The notes below the pieces were generated by a model that saw only the letters and a list, made by a program, of their open reading frames with translations, had not been told where the DNA came from and searched no databases. DNA of 64,000 nucleotides from Enterococcus sp. RIT-PI-f (GTDB taxonomy: Bacteria > Bacillota > Bacilli > Lactobacillales > Enterococcaceae), in NCBI RefSeq assembly GCF_001297065.1, contig NZ_LHOX01000010.1, positions 62,001 to 126,000 of the forward strand, in the 5' to 3' direction. This document shows positions 8,246 to 19,096 of the stretch, one piece after another. Both the position numbers and the translations under genes were made by a program. How positions within the stretch are numbered: the first letter of the stretch is position 1; each line of letters starts with the position of its first letter.

Positions 8246-9331
8246 ATGACGCAACGGATTATGATCGCAGGTCTAGGGCTGATCGGTGCATCACTGGCAA
8301 TATGTATAAAGAAGGAACATCCCGAGAGCTACCTGATGGGCTGGGATCATTGTCCATCGACGAATGAGATCGCCCGTCAGACTAACCTCGTTGCTGAAGT
8401 CCCAGCTTCTTTTGATGAAGGAGCCGTCCAGGCAGATATCATTCTGTTGGCATTACCCGTGGAAATCACGAAAAGTTATTTGGCGCGCTTAGGGCAACTA
8501 CCCCTCAAGCCGAATGTATTGGTGACAGATACCGGCAGTACAAAATCAGAGATCAGTCAATTTGCGCAACAGTTTTCCTTTGATTTTATCGGCGGTCATC
8601 CAATGGCTGGCTCGCATAAATCCGGAATTCAAGCCGCAAATGGAGATTTGTTTGAAAATGCCTATTATATTTTTACGCCGAACGATGCTTCCCGTATCAA
8701 CGAACTGGAAGCATTATTTCAAGGAACACGGGCGAAGTATGTGACACTGACACCAGCAGAGCATGATCAAATCACCGGTATGCTTAGTCACTTGCCCCAC
8801 ATCATTGCCTCTGGTTTAGTGAATCAAGCGGATACTTTCAACCAAGCGCATCCTCGGGCACAACAATTGGCTGCCGGAGGTTTCCGGGATATCACGCGAA
8901 TCGCTTCGTCTGACCCGCGCATGTGGACTGATATTTTATTAAGCAATCAGCAGGCACTGCTGACGATGATCGATGATTGGCAAAAGCGGATGTCCACCGT
9001 CTCTCACTGGCTGCAAACGAAAGACGAACAGGCGATTTATGCCTTTTTCGAATCAGCAAAAGAAACCCGCGATCAACTGCCAGTCCATCAAAATGGCGCT
9101 ATTCCAGCGTTTTACGATTTATTTATCGATGTGCCCGATTATTCAGGCGTGATCGCAGAAGTCACCGGACTGTTAGGGGAGCATCAGCTGTCATTGATCA
9201 ATTTGAAAATTTTAGAAAGCCGTGAAGAGATCACCGGTGTCCTGCAGATCTCCTTCAAAAGCCAAAACGATTTACTGTTAGCAGAACAGTTAATCAACCA
9301 AAAAACGACCTACACATGTCGGATCAAATAG
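8246..9331 (+). CDS. tyrA: Prephenate dehydrogenase TyrA with C-terminal ACT domain
   Basis: TyrA oxidatively decarboxylates prephenate to 4-hydroxyphenylpyruvate for tyrosine. The NAD-binding motif GLGLIGAS is at the N-terminus, GGHPMAGSHKSG and HDQITGMLSHLPH mark the catalytic domain, and the last 70 or so residues (FIDVPDYSGVIAEVTGLLGE) are an ACT domain suited to tyrosine feedback. I chose ATG 8246 (361 residues) behind GAAGGAGAGG (8227-8236) rather than ATG 8225, which precedes that site. Confidence 0.93.
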   Translation: MTQRIMIAGLGLIGASLAICIKKEHPESYLMGWDHCPSTNEIARQTNLVAEVPASFDEGAVQADIILLALPVEITKSYLARLGQLPLKPNVLVTDTGSTKSEISQFAQQFSFDFIGGHPMAGSHKSGIQAANGDLFENAYYIFTPNDASRINELEALFQGTRAKYVTLTPAEHDQITGMLSHLPHIIASGLVNQADTFNQAHPRAQQLAAGGFRDITRIASSDPRMWTDILLSNQQALLTMIDDWQKRMSTVSHWLQTKDEQAIYAFFESAKETRDQLPVHQNGAIPAFYDLFIDVPDYSGVIAEVTGLLGEHQLSLINLKILESREEITGVLQISFKSQNDLLLAEQLINQKTTYTCRIK

Positions 9332-11133
<1,802 letters not shown>

Positions 11134-11134
11134 T

Positions 11135-11986
11135 ATGCAGATCGGTTATTTAGGTCCGGAGAACTCCTTCACATATCTTGCTGCCAAAGATGCCTTTGCC
11201 CATGAAACATTGGTGCCATACCCTTCGATCCATTTGTGTATCCAAGCATTGGTAGACGGCGTCGTGGATCGGTGCGTCGTGCCAAATGAAAATTCATTGG
11301 AAGGGTCTGTGCATGCGACGATCGACACGCTATTTAGAGCACAACAGCTGTCGATCGAGAAAGAACTCATTCTGCCAATCAACCATCAATTGGTGACAGC
11401 TGATGCTGGCAATGGCTCTTCTCCATTGATTACAAGAATTATTTCTCATCCTCAAGCACTAGCGCAATGTACCAATTTTCTAAACAGCCATTATCAACAC
11501 GCTGTGATCGAAGCAGTTGCTTCAACCACGACTGCAGCGCTCTATGTTAAAAACCATCCCGATGAAACGGTGGCCGCGATTGCCTCCAAAGAAGCGGCAA
11601 CTTTCTACGACTTGCACGTAGTGGCGGAAGATATCCAAGATGTCTCCTTCAATCAAACCCGTTTTTGGGTGATGAAACAAGGAGCAGCTCAGTTGGATGC
11701 TGTTTCTGACGATGCTGCTAAAGCAACGATTTTTGTTACATTGCCAGCCAATCAACCGGGCATTTTACACAAGATTTTGGCTGCTTTTGGCTGGCGTGAT
11801 ATCGATTTGAGTAAAATCGAGTCCCGACCGTCAAAAACAACGCTAGGGGAATATTTTTTTGTGATCGACTTGGTCGTGGATAAACCGATCCAATTGATAG
11901 CCAATGCGTTTGAGGAGATTCAGCTCTTAGGCAGTGGGGTCCATCTACTGGGTGTTTATCCAGTTGAAGAAAAGAAAGTGAGGTAG
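11135..11986 (+). CDS. pheA: Prephenate dehydratase PheA with ACT domain
   Basis: PheA turns prephenate into phenylpyruvate for phenylalanine. The 283-residue protein opens MQIGYLGPENSFTYLAAKDAF and has the PDT motifs VPNENSLEGSVHATIDTL, VASTTTAALY and DVSFNQTRFWV (catalytic Thr region). An ACT domain follows, with GILHKILAAFGWRDIDLSKI and the Phe-binding ESRPS motif. There is no chorismate mutase domain, and no such gene was seen in the window. ATG 11135 has AGTAGGTG 6 bases upstream; GTG 11126 is a less likely start. Confidence 0.93.
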   Translation: MQIGYLGPENSFTYLAAKDAFAHETLVPYPSIHLCIQALVDGVVDRCVVPNENSLEGSVHATIDTLFRAQQLSIEKELILPINHQLVTADAGNGSSPLITRIISHPQALAQCTNFLNSHYQHAVIEAVASTTTAALYVKNHPDETVAAIASKEAATFYDLHVVAEDIQDVSFNQTRFWVMKQGAAQLDAVSDDAAKATIFVTLPANQPGILHKILAAFGWRDIDLSKIESRPSKTTLGEYFFVIDLVVDKPIQLIANAFEEIQLLGSGVHLLGVYPVEEKKVR

Positions 11987-11989
11987 ACC

Positions 11990-12103
11990 ATGTCACAGTC
12001 TTTCATCCTTAAAGCGTCTAACGATGCGTTGGCATTGACAGGGTTTTACCAAGAGGTTCAAACAGTGCGTCAGCTGCGTCACGGCGCTATAAAACACCTG
12101 TGA
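11990..12103 (+). CDS. Small ORF after pheA, unknown
   Basis: A 37-codon ORF begins with MSQSFILKASNDALALTGFY three bases after the pheA stop. The sequence GTGAGG lies 6-7 bases before its ATG. It could be a genuine small protein of the operon or chance. The product is mixed, with a basic end (RQLRHGAIKHL), and is not recognised. No clean terminator follows, though an imperfect hairpin lies at about 12147-12191 before the LCP gene. Confidence 0.35.
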   Translation: MSQSFILKASNDALALTGFYQEVQTVRQLRHGAIKHL

Positions 12104-12214
12104 AGCGCGTCTGTTTTCCTAGAAAAAGATTAAATTTTAAACAAACAGCTTTCTTTCTGTGAGGGGTAAGGTATCCTTATAGATAGAAAGCTATTTTATT
12201 GGAGGAAAACCGCA

Positions 12215-13477
12215 ATGAGTCGGATGGAACGAAACAAAGAACTACATAAAAAATTGGCAGAAGAGAAACAGACATCGAAAGAGAGTATTTTTGCCCGCAG
12301 AACCATCGCGCAAGAGGCGCAGGATCCAGAAGATGACGCTGCCTATGATCAGTCTCTTGAAGATCAATCAAACACACATCGTCGTTCATCGTCGGTGTCT
12401 ATTGATCCTCGCGTACCGCATACGCAGATCAGACAAGGCCATACGCAACACAACCGAGAGTCAAATACGAAGCAAAGCACTGCCCGCGGCACCGATTCAG
12501 CCAATCGTGGGCAATCGACAAATCAAGAAACCAAAAAACAAGCAAAAAAACAAAAGAATCAGCAAAAACAAGCACAGAAAAAACGTAAGAAAAGACCATT
12601 TTTAAGAATTGTTATCCGCATACTGCTCTTTTTATTGATTTATTCAGTCGGAGCCTTTTTTATTGGTCAACAGGTAGCAAGAAGCGACGCATCGATTCCA
12701 AAAGATGACGCTGAAACCTTTAATGGTGTCACATCAGCAGACGGCAGCAATAACATTTTACTGATTGGTAGTGACAGCCGCGAAGGGGAGACGGGCCGTG
12801 CAGATACCATCATGGTACTGCAACTAGATGGCGGAGGACAACCTAAGCTGGTCTCATTTATGCGTGACACATTGGTGACGATTCCTGGATATGGGGAAAA
12901 CAAAATCAATGCGGCATACGCTTTTGGCGGTGCCGAACTGGTGCGACAAACGTTGGCTCAAAATTTTGGTGTTGAGACCAAATACTACACGAAGGTTGAT
13001 TTCCAATCATTTGAGAAAGTGATTGATACATTATTCCCTTCTGGTGTCTCAATCAATGCCGAAAAAGATATGAGCAAAAATCTGGAAGTAGCCATCAAAA
13101 AAGGACAGCAGCAGATGAATGGGTTAGAATTGCTGCAATATGCGCGTTTTCGCATGGATGAAGAAGGCGATTTTGGTCGGGTGCGTCGTCAGCAACAAGT
13201 GATTGATGCCATTTTCAGCGAGATGAAAAATCCATTGTCGATCGCCAAATTGCCATATGCTGCGGGTAAAGTACTCGGCTACGCTTCAACCAACTTGCCA
13301 GTTACCTTTTTACTAAAGAATACCTTCTCCATTGCGCGGGGCGCCGCTGGTATTAAGCGCTTGACTGTTCCGGTCGATGACTCATGGCAGTATGGAAATT
13401 CGGCCACAGCAGGCAGTGTATTGGTCGTAGATTTACCAACAAATCAGCAAGCAATCACTGATTTCTTCAATCAGTAG
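12215..13477 (+). CDS. LCP-family (LytR-CpsA-Psr) cell wall polymer ligase
   Basis: LCP proteins attach wall teichoic acid or capsule polymers to peptidoglycan at the outer membrane face. This 420-residue protein has a long charged cytoplasmic head (residues 1-128, rich in Lys, Gln and Asn) and one transmembrane segment (about 130-153). The LCP domain follows, with NNILLIGSDSREGETGRADTI, SFMRDTLVTIPGYGENKINAAYAFGG and LLQYARFRMDEEGDFGRVRRQ, which contain the conserved Arg and Asp residues for polyprenyl-phosphate binding. The ribosome site TTGGAGG precedes ATG 12215. In enterococci a Psr-type gene often follows the aro operon; the polymer it handles is unknown. Confidence 0.9.
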   Translation: MSRMERNKELHKKLAEEKQTSKESIFARRTIAQEAQDPEDDAAYDQSLEDQSNTHRRSSSVSIDPRVPHTQIRQGHTQHNRESNTKQSTARGTDSANRGQSTNQETKKQAKKQKNQQKQAQKKRKKRPFLRIVIRILLFLLIYSVGAFFIGQQVARSDASIPKDDAETFNGVTSADGSNNILLIGSDSREGETGRADTIMVLQLDGGGQPKLVSFMRDTLVTIPGYGENKINAAYAFGGAELVRQTLAQNFGVETKYYTKVDFQSFEKVIDTLFPSGVSINAEKDMSKNLEVAIKKGQQQMNGLELLQYARFRMDEEGDFGRVRRQQQVIDAIFSEMKNPLSIAKLPYAAGKVLGYASTNLPVTFLLKNTFSIARGAAGIKRLTVPVDDSWQYGNSATAGSVLVVDLPTNQQAITDFFNQ

Positions 13478-13503
13478 GAAATGGGAAATCTTCTGAAAAT
13501 CAT

Positions 13504-13531
13504 TTGAAAGCAAGCAAAATTGTGCTATATT
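13504..13531 (+). promoter_or_regulatory. Promoter of the degV gene
   Basis: TTGAAA (13504-13509) and TATATT (13526-13531) are 16 bases apart, ending 39 bases before the degV ATG. Confidence 0.6.
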
Positions 13532-13570
13532 ATTAATGACGTTTGAAATAGCTTGAAACGAGGAAAAAGA

Positions 13571-14419
13571 ATGAAATTAGCCGTTGTAACTGACAGTACC
13601 GCTTATCTGCCGGAACGGATCAAGAATCATGAGGATTTGTTTGTCATCCCGATACCTGTTATCTTAGATGGAAAAATCTACAATGAGGGAATCGACATCG
13701 AAGCGGATGAATATTATGCACTTTTAAAAAACAGCAAAGAATTCCCCACCACTTCACAACCGGTTTTAGGAGAAGTGATGGATCTATATACTTCTTTGCG
13801 TGATCGTGGGTATGACACGATCATCAGTATCCACTTATCTAGTGGTATCTCTGGATTTATCAATACATTATATGGCATCAAAGATGAAATCGAAGGTGTT
13901 GAGATCATTCCTTACGATTCAAAAATCACCAGTATGCCTATGGGACACATGGTAGAAGCTGCGTTGGATCTTTCAAAGCAAGGCCAATCCTTGACAGATA
14001 TTTTGGCTCATTTAGACATCATCAAAGAAAACACCTATGCCTATTTGATCGTCGATGATTTGAACAATTTGGTTCGTGGCGGACGTTTGACCAATGGTGC
14101 AGCATTGATTGGCGGACTCTTAAAAATCAAACCGATACTCACATTTGATGAAGGAAAGATCGTTCTTCATGAAAAAGTGCGATCCAGTAAAAAAGCCTTC
14201 AATCGCGCAGAAGATATTATCGGCCAGCGAGAAGCAGATATTGCTTATCCAGTGAAGTTCTATGTGATCCATGCCAATAATTTGGCTGTTGCCGAAGAAG
14301 AAAAAGAAAAACTGCAAGTCAAATACCCCAATGCCGACATTGAAATTGGTCATTTTGGACCAGTCATTGGTTCTCATTTAGGCGAAAAAGCAATCGGTAT
14401 TGCACTTTCTGCACAATAA
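13571..14419 (+). CDS. DegV-family fatty-acid-binding protein
   Basis: The 282-residue protein is a DegV-fold protein. Members such as FakB bind a fatty acid for phosphorylation by the kinase FakA. It shows VTDSTAYLP at the N-terminus, PTTSQPVLGEV (the Thr-Ser-Gln-Pro contact), ISIHLSSGISGF and the RGGRLTNGAALIGGLL helix. I chose ATG 13571, preceded by ACGAGGAAAA, over an upstream in-frame TTG. It is monocistronic: it has its own promoter and a strong terminator follows. Confidence 0.9.
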   Translation: MKLAVVTDSTAYLPERIKNHEDLFVIPIPVILDGKIYNEGIDIEADEYYALLKNSKEFPTTSQPVLGEVMDLYTSLRDRGYDTIISIHLSSGISGFINTLYGIKDEIEGVEIIPYDSKITSMPMGHMVEAALDLSKQGQSLTDILAHLDIIKENTYAYLIVDDLNNLVRGGRLTNGAALIGGLLKIKPILTFDEGKIVLHEKVRSSKKAFNRAEDIIGQREADIAYPVKFYVIHANNLAVAEEEKEKLQVKYPNADIEIGHFGPVIGSHLGEKAIGIALSAQ

Positions 14420-14456
14420 GCGACTGGATCAAGTTTATCGTTATCCCTAAGCGCAT

Positions 14457-14493
14457 GCGTCAATCAGGTCGAGCACCTGATTGACGCTTTTTA
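14457..14493 (+). terminator. Rho-independent terminator after degV
   Basis: A perfect 13-bp stem, GCGTCAATCAGGT (14457-14469) with ACCTGATTGACGC (14475-14487), has a 5-base loop and a T-run. Confidence 0.9.
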
Positions 14494-14528
14494 TCTAGTG
14501 AACGCCTCGTTGCATGTAAGTGTATTGC

Positions 14529-14557
14529 TTGAGTATCCGCTAGTAGATATCTATACT
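14529..14557 (+). promoter_or_regulatory. Promoter of the DUF6530/AAA-VWA pair
   Basis: TTGAGT (14529-14534) and TATACT (14552-14557) are separated by 17 bases, about 40 bases before the GTG start at 14598. Confidence 0.55.
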
Positions 14558-14597
14558 GATAAGTAGCATCAAACGCATTTAGTTAAGGAGTGTTCAT

Positions 14598-15068
14598 GTG
14601 AAAATACCTGAAGATCAACAACATAAACCTGTAGTAAAAGTTGAGCATTACGATCAAATCGATGGTCGGAATGCCCTGCATACAGATGCCAAAGCACTAT
14701 CCTTAGGGCTAGATCCTGAAAAAAATCCCAATGATATCATCGGTGCAATATGGCATGAACATGCTGATTCATCCATGGCGGCAGAAGAAATGCCTTTGAC
14801 ACGAATTTTAGACATGGCGATTTTGACTGCGCAGTCTAGCTTATACTTTCAAGAAGCCTATCGTCACGAAAAATTTTATGATCCAGAAAATCCATTGATC
14901 GATATTATTGGTATCCAAGGCAATCGAATGACAGCAGAAATCAATACAGAAAATCCTACTATCGATCCCGATATTTTGACTTTTTACGATACCTTGCAAA
15001 AAAATGGCGAATTGATTGGCGAAAGATATAAAATACTCAAACGGTTGCTTGAAGATTTGGGTTATTAA
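14598..15068 (+). CDS. DUF6530-like protein of unknown function
   Basis: The 156-residue soluble protein starts at GTG 14598 with AAGGAG seven bases upstream. It opens MKIPEDQQHKPVVKVEHYDQ and has conserved-looking blocks DGRNALHTDAKALSLG, EEMPLTRILDMAILTAQSSL, FQEAYRHEKFYDPENPLID and NGELIGERYKILKRLLEDLGY. From memory this pattern is that of DUF6530, a family without known function; I cannot check it here. There is no signal peptide or membrane segment. The AAA/VWA gene starts 17 bases later, so the two are an operon and probably act together. Confidence 0.7.
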   Translation: MKIPEDQQHKPVVKVEHYDQIDGRNALHTDAKALSLGLDPEKNPNDIIGAIWHEHADSSMAAEEMPLTRILDMAILTAQSSLYFQEAYRHEKFYDPENPLIDIIGIQGNRMTAEINTENPTIDPDILTFYDTLQKNGELIGERYKILKRLLEDLGY

Positions 15069-15085
15069 GAAAGGAGCCGATACAT

Positions 15086-17371
15086 ATGAAACAACCCGAT
15101 TTTCCCTATGCAGTGACAACCGGGCGCGACTTCAGCAAGTTGGAACGAATGATGATCTGGCAAAAACCAGCGAGCCATCAGACGAGTGCTGAAGAATTGC
15201 GGATTGCCTCAGAGATTGCCGGTAATTGGGATGACCCTGAACTGAAATTATTCAATATCTTGTTAGAAGGTGATGCAGGTTCAGGCAAAACCCAATTGGC
15301 CAAAGCATTGTCCGCGGATCTACAGTTGCCTTATACAAAAATCACCTGCTTTGCCGATATGGATAAATCAGACATCTTCGGTGCGCTGCTGCCTGTGATC
15401 AATACGGATCAAGAAGAGGATAAAGACTTACTGGATGCCATTTACCAAAGCGATTGTTTTGATGATGTCCTGCAATTGATCGAACGTCACTTTTCAGTCA
15501 CACCTGAACGTGGGAAAGAAAAGTTTGCTGAACTGATCCAGCGTATAGAGGACGCTGAGGACCAGCCAATCGTTCGTTATAAATACTATCCTTCTGAGAT
15601 TGTACGAGCAATGGAGAAAGGCTATCTTTTAGAAATACAGGAACCAACAGTAATACGCGATGCTTCAGTGTTGGTGGCGCTAAACTCAGCATTGGAACAA
15701 AATGGCATGTTGAATATTCCGACGGGTTTTGTACAACGCCATCCAGATTGTGTGGTTGTAATCACCACCAATCGCAATTATCAAGGCAATCGACCGCTGA
15801 ATGAGTCTTTGCGGGATCGGATGCAGCATGCAGAGAAAATGGATCTGCCGCCTTTAGGTGTGATGGTTGACCGCGGCATGGCCAAAACCGGCTACCAAAA
15901 TCAAGCCGTTGCAGAGAAAATGGCTGAAATCATTCGCCTCTTAGACATCTCAGCTAAAGCGAACGCTATTAAAGGTGCAGCTGGCATGCGTTCCTATTTT
16001 TATTGGCTAAAAGCAGTCAAACGAGGACAAGATCCTTTGCAAACGATCCATCAAAAAGTATTATACAAAGTCACAACCGACAACAACGAATTACAACTAT
16101 TGCAAACAGCTCTCGATACTTCAGGTCTTTTGGCACAATTGCGCTTGCTGATCCACGGACAGCCACTGCAAGACTTCAAGAAAGCAGCTGGCCGCCGTAT
16201 TTCAGATGTGGAAGCACAAGAAAGAAATATCACGACCGAGGGACATGTTCAGTTAACAGCAGCTTTCAATGAGGAAGAACCCTCTACATCTGCAGAAAAC
16301 GACACCTTGCCTGAGAAAACGTCTGATGAAACCCTTGAGGAAACAGTCTCAGAAAAAGAAACAGCGTCGCAAGATACGGCTGGATTATTCGAGGATACAG
16401 AGACAGCAAGTCAATCTGGACAAGCCGCAACCGGCACTGAATCAGACAACCAGGAGCTTGCAGATCATTCATTGACCCTTGAAGCTTTTGAGGCAACGAA
16501 CAAAGAAGAAAAAGCCCACGCGTCAAAAACAGCACGCCAAGCGTTAAAAGAATCGATCCATGCCAAAGAAGGGCTGATCGTCCATCGACCAGCTGTAGAT
16601 TTACATCTGCGAAAGGCCGCACAAGCGCTCATTCAACCCTTACACCCTGTGATTGATGCTTTGGTGAAACAAACGAAAGAATTGTTGGAAAACGAAGAGG
16701 GAAGTGTCTATCAAAAGGGCCAATATACCGGCACACGTTTTGATGCGAGTAAAGTCGTTTATCAAGACTTACGCACCTTCGACAAAAAGAATCCGCCCAA
16801 TGAAACACCATCTTTGGCAGTAGCGATCCGCATCGACGAATCAGGATCTATGGTCAGAGAAGACCGCATCAAATATGCCCAACAAGCAGTCTTAGCGTTG
16901 ACCGAGTTTGCCCAACAAGTCCAAATACCATTAATGATCTACGGCGATACAGCGGATACCTCAGCACGAGAAAAGACCTCGTTGTATGCCTATAAGGAAT
17001 TTCACGAAGGATATGATTTTGTCCCAGAGAAGCTCATGACCATGAAACCACGGCAAAACAATCGAGATGGCGCAGCGTTACGCGTCTTAGCACATCACGT
17101 CAGCCAACAAGCAGCGACAACCAAACTCGTCTTGAATATCAGCGACGGACAACCAAAAGCATTGCCTGATTATACTGGGGAAAAAGCCAAGAGCGATATT
17201 CAGCAGGTGATTGCAGACTATGAACGTCAAGGGGTGTTGTTTTTGGCAGCTGCCATCGGTCAAGATCGAGATGTCATCAAATCGATCTATGGCCCAGAAC
17301 GCTTCATCGACTTGTCTGATTTACACGCATTCCCGCAACAGTTGTTGCAACTTTTGGTGAGGTATCTATAA
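15086..17371 (+). CDS. MoxR-like AAA ATPase fused to a VWA domain
   Basis: This 761-residue protein joins two modules usually encoded separately. Residues 1-360 are an AAA+ ATPase with Walker A EGDAGSGKTQ (61-70) and a sensor region VVVITTNRNYQGNRPLNESLRDR. An acidic low-complexity linker (about 395-480, Glu/Thr/Ser rich) follows. The C-terminal 184 residues are a VWA domain with MIDAS DESGS (584-588) and NISDGQP. Such AAA-VWA pairs act as metal-dependent chaperones that load cofactors or remodel complexes, as in cobalt or magnesium chelatases and MoxR systems. The client here is unknown. The DUF6530-like protein just upstream is the best candidate partner. Confidence 0.85.
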   Translation: MKQPDFPYAVTTGRDFSKLERMMIWQKPASHQTSAEELRIASEIAGNWDDPELKLFNILLEGDAGSGKTQLAKALSADLQLPYTKITCFADMDKSDIFGALLPVINTDQEEDKDLLDAIYQSDCFDDVLQLIERHFSVTPERGKEKFAELIQRIEDAEDQPIVRYKYYPSEIVRAMEKGYLLEIQEPTVIRDASVLVALNSALEQNGMLNIPTGFVQRHPDCVVVITTNRNYQGNRPLNESLRDRMQHAEKMDLPPLGVMVDRGMAKTGYQNQAVAEKMAEIIRLLDISAKANAIKGAAGMRSYFYWLKAVKRGQDPLQTIHQKVLYKVTTDNNELQLLQTALDTSGLLAQLRLLIHGQPLQDFKKAAGRRISDVEAQERNITTEGHVQLTAAFNEEEPSTSAENDTLPEKTSDETLEETVSEKETASQDTAGLFEDTETASQSGQAATGTESDNQELADHSLTLEAFEATNKEEKAHASKTARQALKESIHAKEGLIVHRPAVDLHLRKAAQALIQPLHPVIDALVKQTKELLENEEGSVYQKGQYTGTRFDASKVVYQDLRTFDKKNPPNETPSLAVAIRIDESGSMVREDRIKYAQQAVLALTEFAQQVQIPLMIYGDTADTSAREKTSLYAYKEFHEGYDFVPEKLMTMKPRQNNRDGAALRVLAHHVSQQAATTKLVLNISDGQPKALPDYTGEKAKSDIQQVIADYERQGVLFLAAAIGQDRDVIKSIYGPERFIDLSDLHAFPQQLLQLLVRYL

Positions 17372-17380
17372 AGACACCGT

Positions 17381-17430
17381 GAAAACACGCAAACAGCTCC
17401 CTTAACGGGTCTTTGTTTGCGTGTTTTCAA
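17381..17430 (+). terminator. Terminator after the AAA-VWA gene
   Basis: A 15-bp stem pairs GAAAACACGCAAACA (17381-17395) with TGTTTGCGTGTTTTC (17414-17428) and runs into an AT-rich tail. Confidence 0.8.
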
Positions 17431-17520
17431 TAATTAAATTATGTAAACTTTGTTAAAACGAAAGAAATAGTCAAAATTTATGTCAGACACTTCCAAAAAG
17501 GGAACGTATGTTTTATACTT

Positions 17521-18240
17521 ATGGAAGATTATTTTTCATTTGAGAAAGTAGGCATTGCTGTGAAAACCCCGTTAACGATCGAAATGGAAGAAGCACTCTA
17601 TTATTATTGCCGTGAGAACAGCGACATCGTGGTTGAAGAAGTCGTGATGCCAGATGACCAAGGCATTGTCGATACGTTAAGCTGCCGTTTGACTGCAGAA
17701 AACGAATTTGAATGGCGCTGTTATGAATTAAAAGTCAGTTTGGCAGATTTTCGGTCAAAAGCAAAATTGTCTTTTATCGGTCACTATAATTATTTTGTCT
17801 TGCCAAAAGCACTCTACGAAAAGGTCAAAGACCAAATCCTTCCAGCAATCGGAGTACTGGTTTATCATTCTTTTATAGACAAAGAAAGTGGCAGGAAAGG
17901 CTATTTCAGCGTCGAAAAGAAGCCGCAGCGGCAACTACTGCAAGTTTCCGAAAAAGCGCTCTTGTTTCGTTTGATTTCAGCTCAAGCTAGGGAAGTTGGC
18001 AAAGCCAAGCAAACTGCCCGTGGATTAAGAGTCTTTTCGACGGAACGTTTATACCAGGAATTGAAGAAACGACAACCGGAATACGATTTGTTCGGGGGAG
18101 GCGTCAATTATTATGACCGCTTCATTGAAGATACCCAAAATCAAGCAATCGAAGCGCTAAAAGAAGAATTGGCTGCAACAAGGATTGCCTATGAAGCATT
18201 GGAAAATCGATTTTTGCACAACCAACAAGAGGGAAGGTGA
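17521..18240 (+). CDS. MmcB-like PD-(D/E)XK nuclease-fold protein
   Basis: The 239-residue protein has a nuclease-like core in its first half: Asp51 (IVDTLSCRL), then Glu69-Leu-Lys71 in CYELKVSLADFRSKAKL, then HYNYFVLPKALY. This D...ExK arrangement with 'SLADFR' and an aromatic-rich strand is that of MmcB-like restriction-fold DNA repair proteins. The C-terminal third is helical with a coiled-coil tendency (EALKEELAATRIAYEALENRF). ATG 17521 has no strong ribosome site in view. The next gene starts four bases after its stop, so the two are coupled. A role in DNA processing or phage defence is inference. Confidence 0.65.
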   Translation: MEDYFSFEKVGIAVKTPLTIEMEEALYYYCRENSDIVVEEVVMPDDQGIVDTLSCRLTAENEFEWRCYELKVSLADFRSKAKLSFIGHYNYFVLPKALYEKVKDQILPAIGVLVYHSFIDKESGRKGYFSVEKKPQRQLLQVSEKALLFRLISAQAREVGKAKQTARGLRVFSTERLYQELKKRQPEYDLFGGGVNYYDRFIEDTQNQAIEALKEELAATRIAYEALENRFLHNQQEGR

Positions 18241-18244
18241 GCGG

Positions 18245-19096
18245 GTGTATTATCCATATTTACGGGGCAAACAATTTGATTTGCTGGCATTGAAAACATT
18301 GTTAGAAGCAGATCTGCTATCAAAACAAATCCAACCGATCATTGAACCAGTCAAACAATCAAAAACTTTTTGGACACTGATTGATTTGTTTAAACAAAAA
18401 AATCATCCTTGTTTGATCATCGACAACCCGAGTGCAGGTGATTTCTTGACGGATGACGGATTGCAAGCATTGGCGGCCATTCCATTAGCCAAAGCAAGAA
18501 TCGTTGAACAGCCCATCGAAACCTATGACACACAACCTGATATGTGGATCATTCATCACTCTGAGGCTGCTTTAGCAAGTGATTGGTCGACGAATCATAT
18601 TCCAACATTAGTAAGCAAAGAATTTCGTCTGTTAACACATGTGAAAGGTCCCAAAATCCTTTTGGAAGATCCATTTACGCGCTTACCTAAAAATCTATTT
18701 TACACAGAATATGCCACAGAATTTTTTTCTTCACGAAAAAAGTCTTTTCATCAACTGGGATTTAACGGATACAGCGACTTTTCGATCGATAGCAAAATAT
18801 ATTACGAATCAAGTTATCCGTCAAATCGTATCGCACTTCACTGGATTTTTTTAGATGAAACGGCTGATCTACAGCTCGCACATTTGGTTTCTGATGACGA
18901 ACTGCCTAGTCAGAAAGATAAATTTTTCCAAGTAATGGCACAACTTTCTGATCATGAACAACGATTTCCGACAAATACCGCTGGATTGCAATTGCTTCAA
19001 AATGCTGTTGATCAAGGAAAATTCCCAGGCATGGGTGTTATTCGCAAAGCATCAGTCATGAACCACTTGGAAATCGTCAGTCGCTTGTGGACCTAG
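18245..19096 (+). CDS. sce7725-family protein
   Basis: The 283-residue protein starts at GTG 18245, behind GGGAAGG, with MYYPYLRGKQFDLLALKTLL. This opening and the later PIIEPVKQ and LIIDNPSAGDF blocks match what I recall of sce7725-family proteins, which are commonly found beside a small nuclease-like partner (sce7726) and resemble the phage-type 'beta' proteins. Here the partner is the MmcB-like protein at 17521-18240, so the pair may be a two-gene module with the same logic. The longer in-frame ATG at 18185 lies inside the upstream gene and is less likely. The biochemical role is unknown. Confidence 0.68.
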   Translation: MYYPYLRGKQFDLLALKTLLEADLLSKQIQPIIEPVKQSKTFWTLIDLFKQKNHPCLIIDNPSAGDFLTDDGLQALAAIPLAKARIVEQPIETYDTQPDMWIIHHSEAALASDWSTNHIPTLVSKEFRLLTHVKGPKILLEDPFTRLPKNLFYTEYATEFFSSRKKSFHQLGFNGYSDFSIDSKIYYESSYPSNRIALHWIFLDETADLQLAHLVSDDELPSQKDKFFQVMAQLSDHEQRFPTNTAGLQLLQNAVDQGKFPGMGVIRKASVMNHLEIVSRLWT

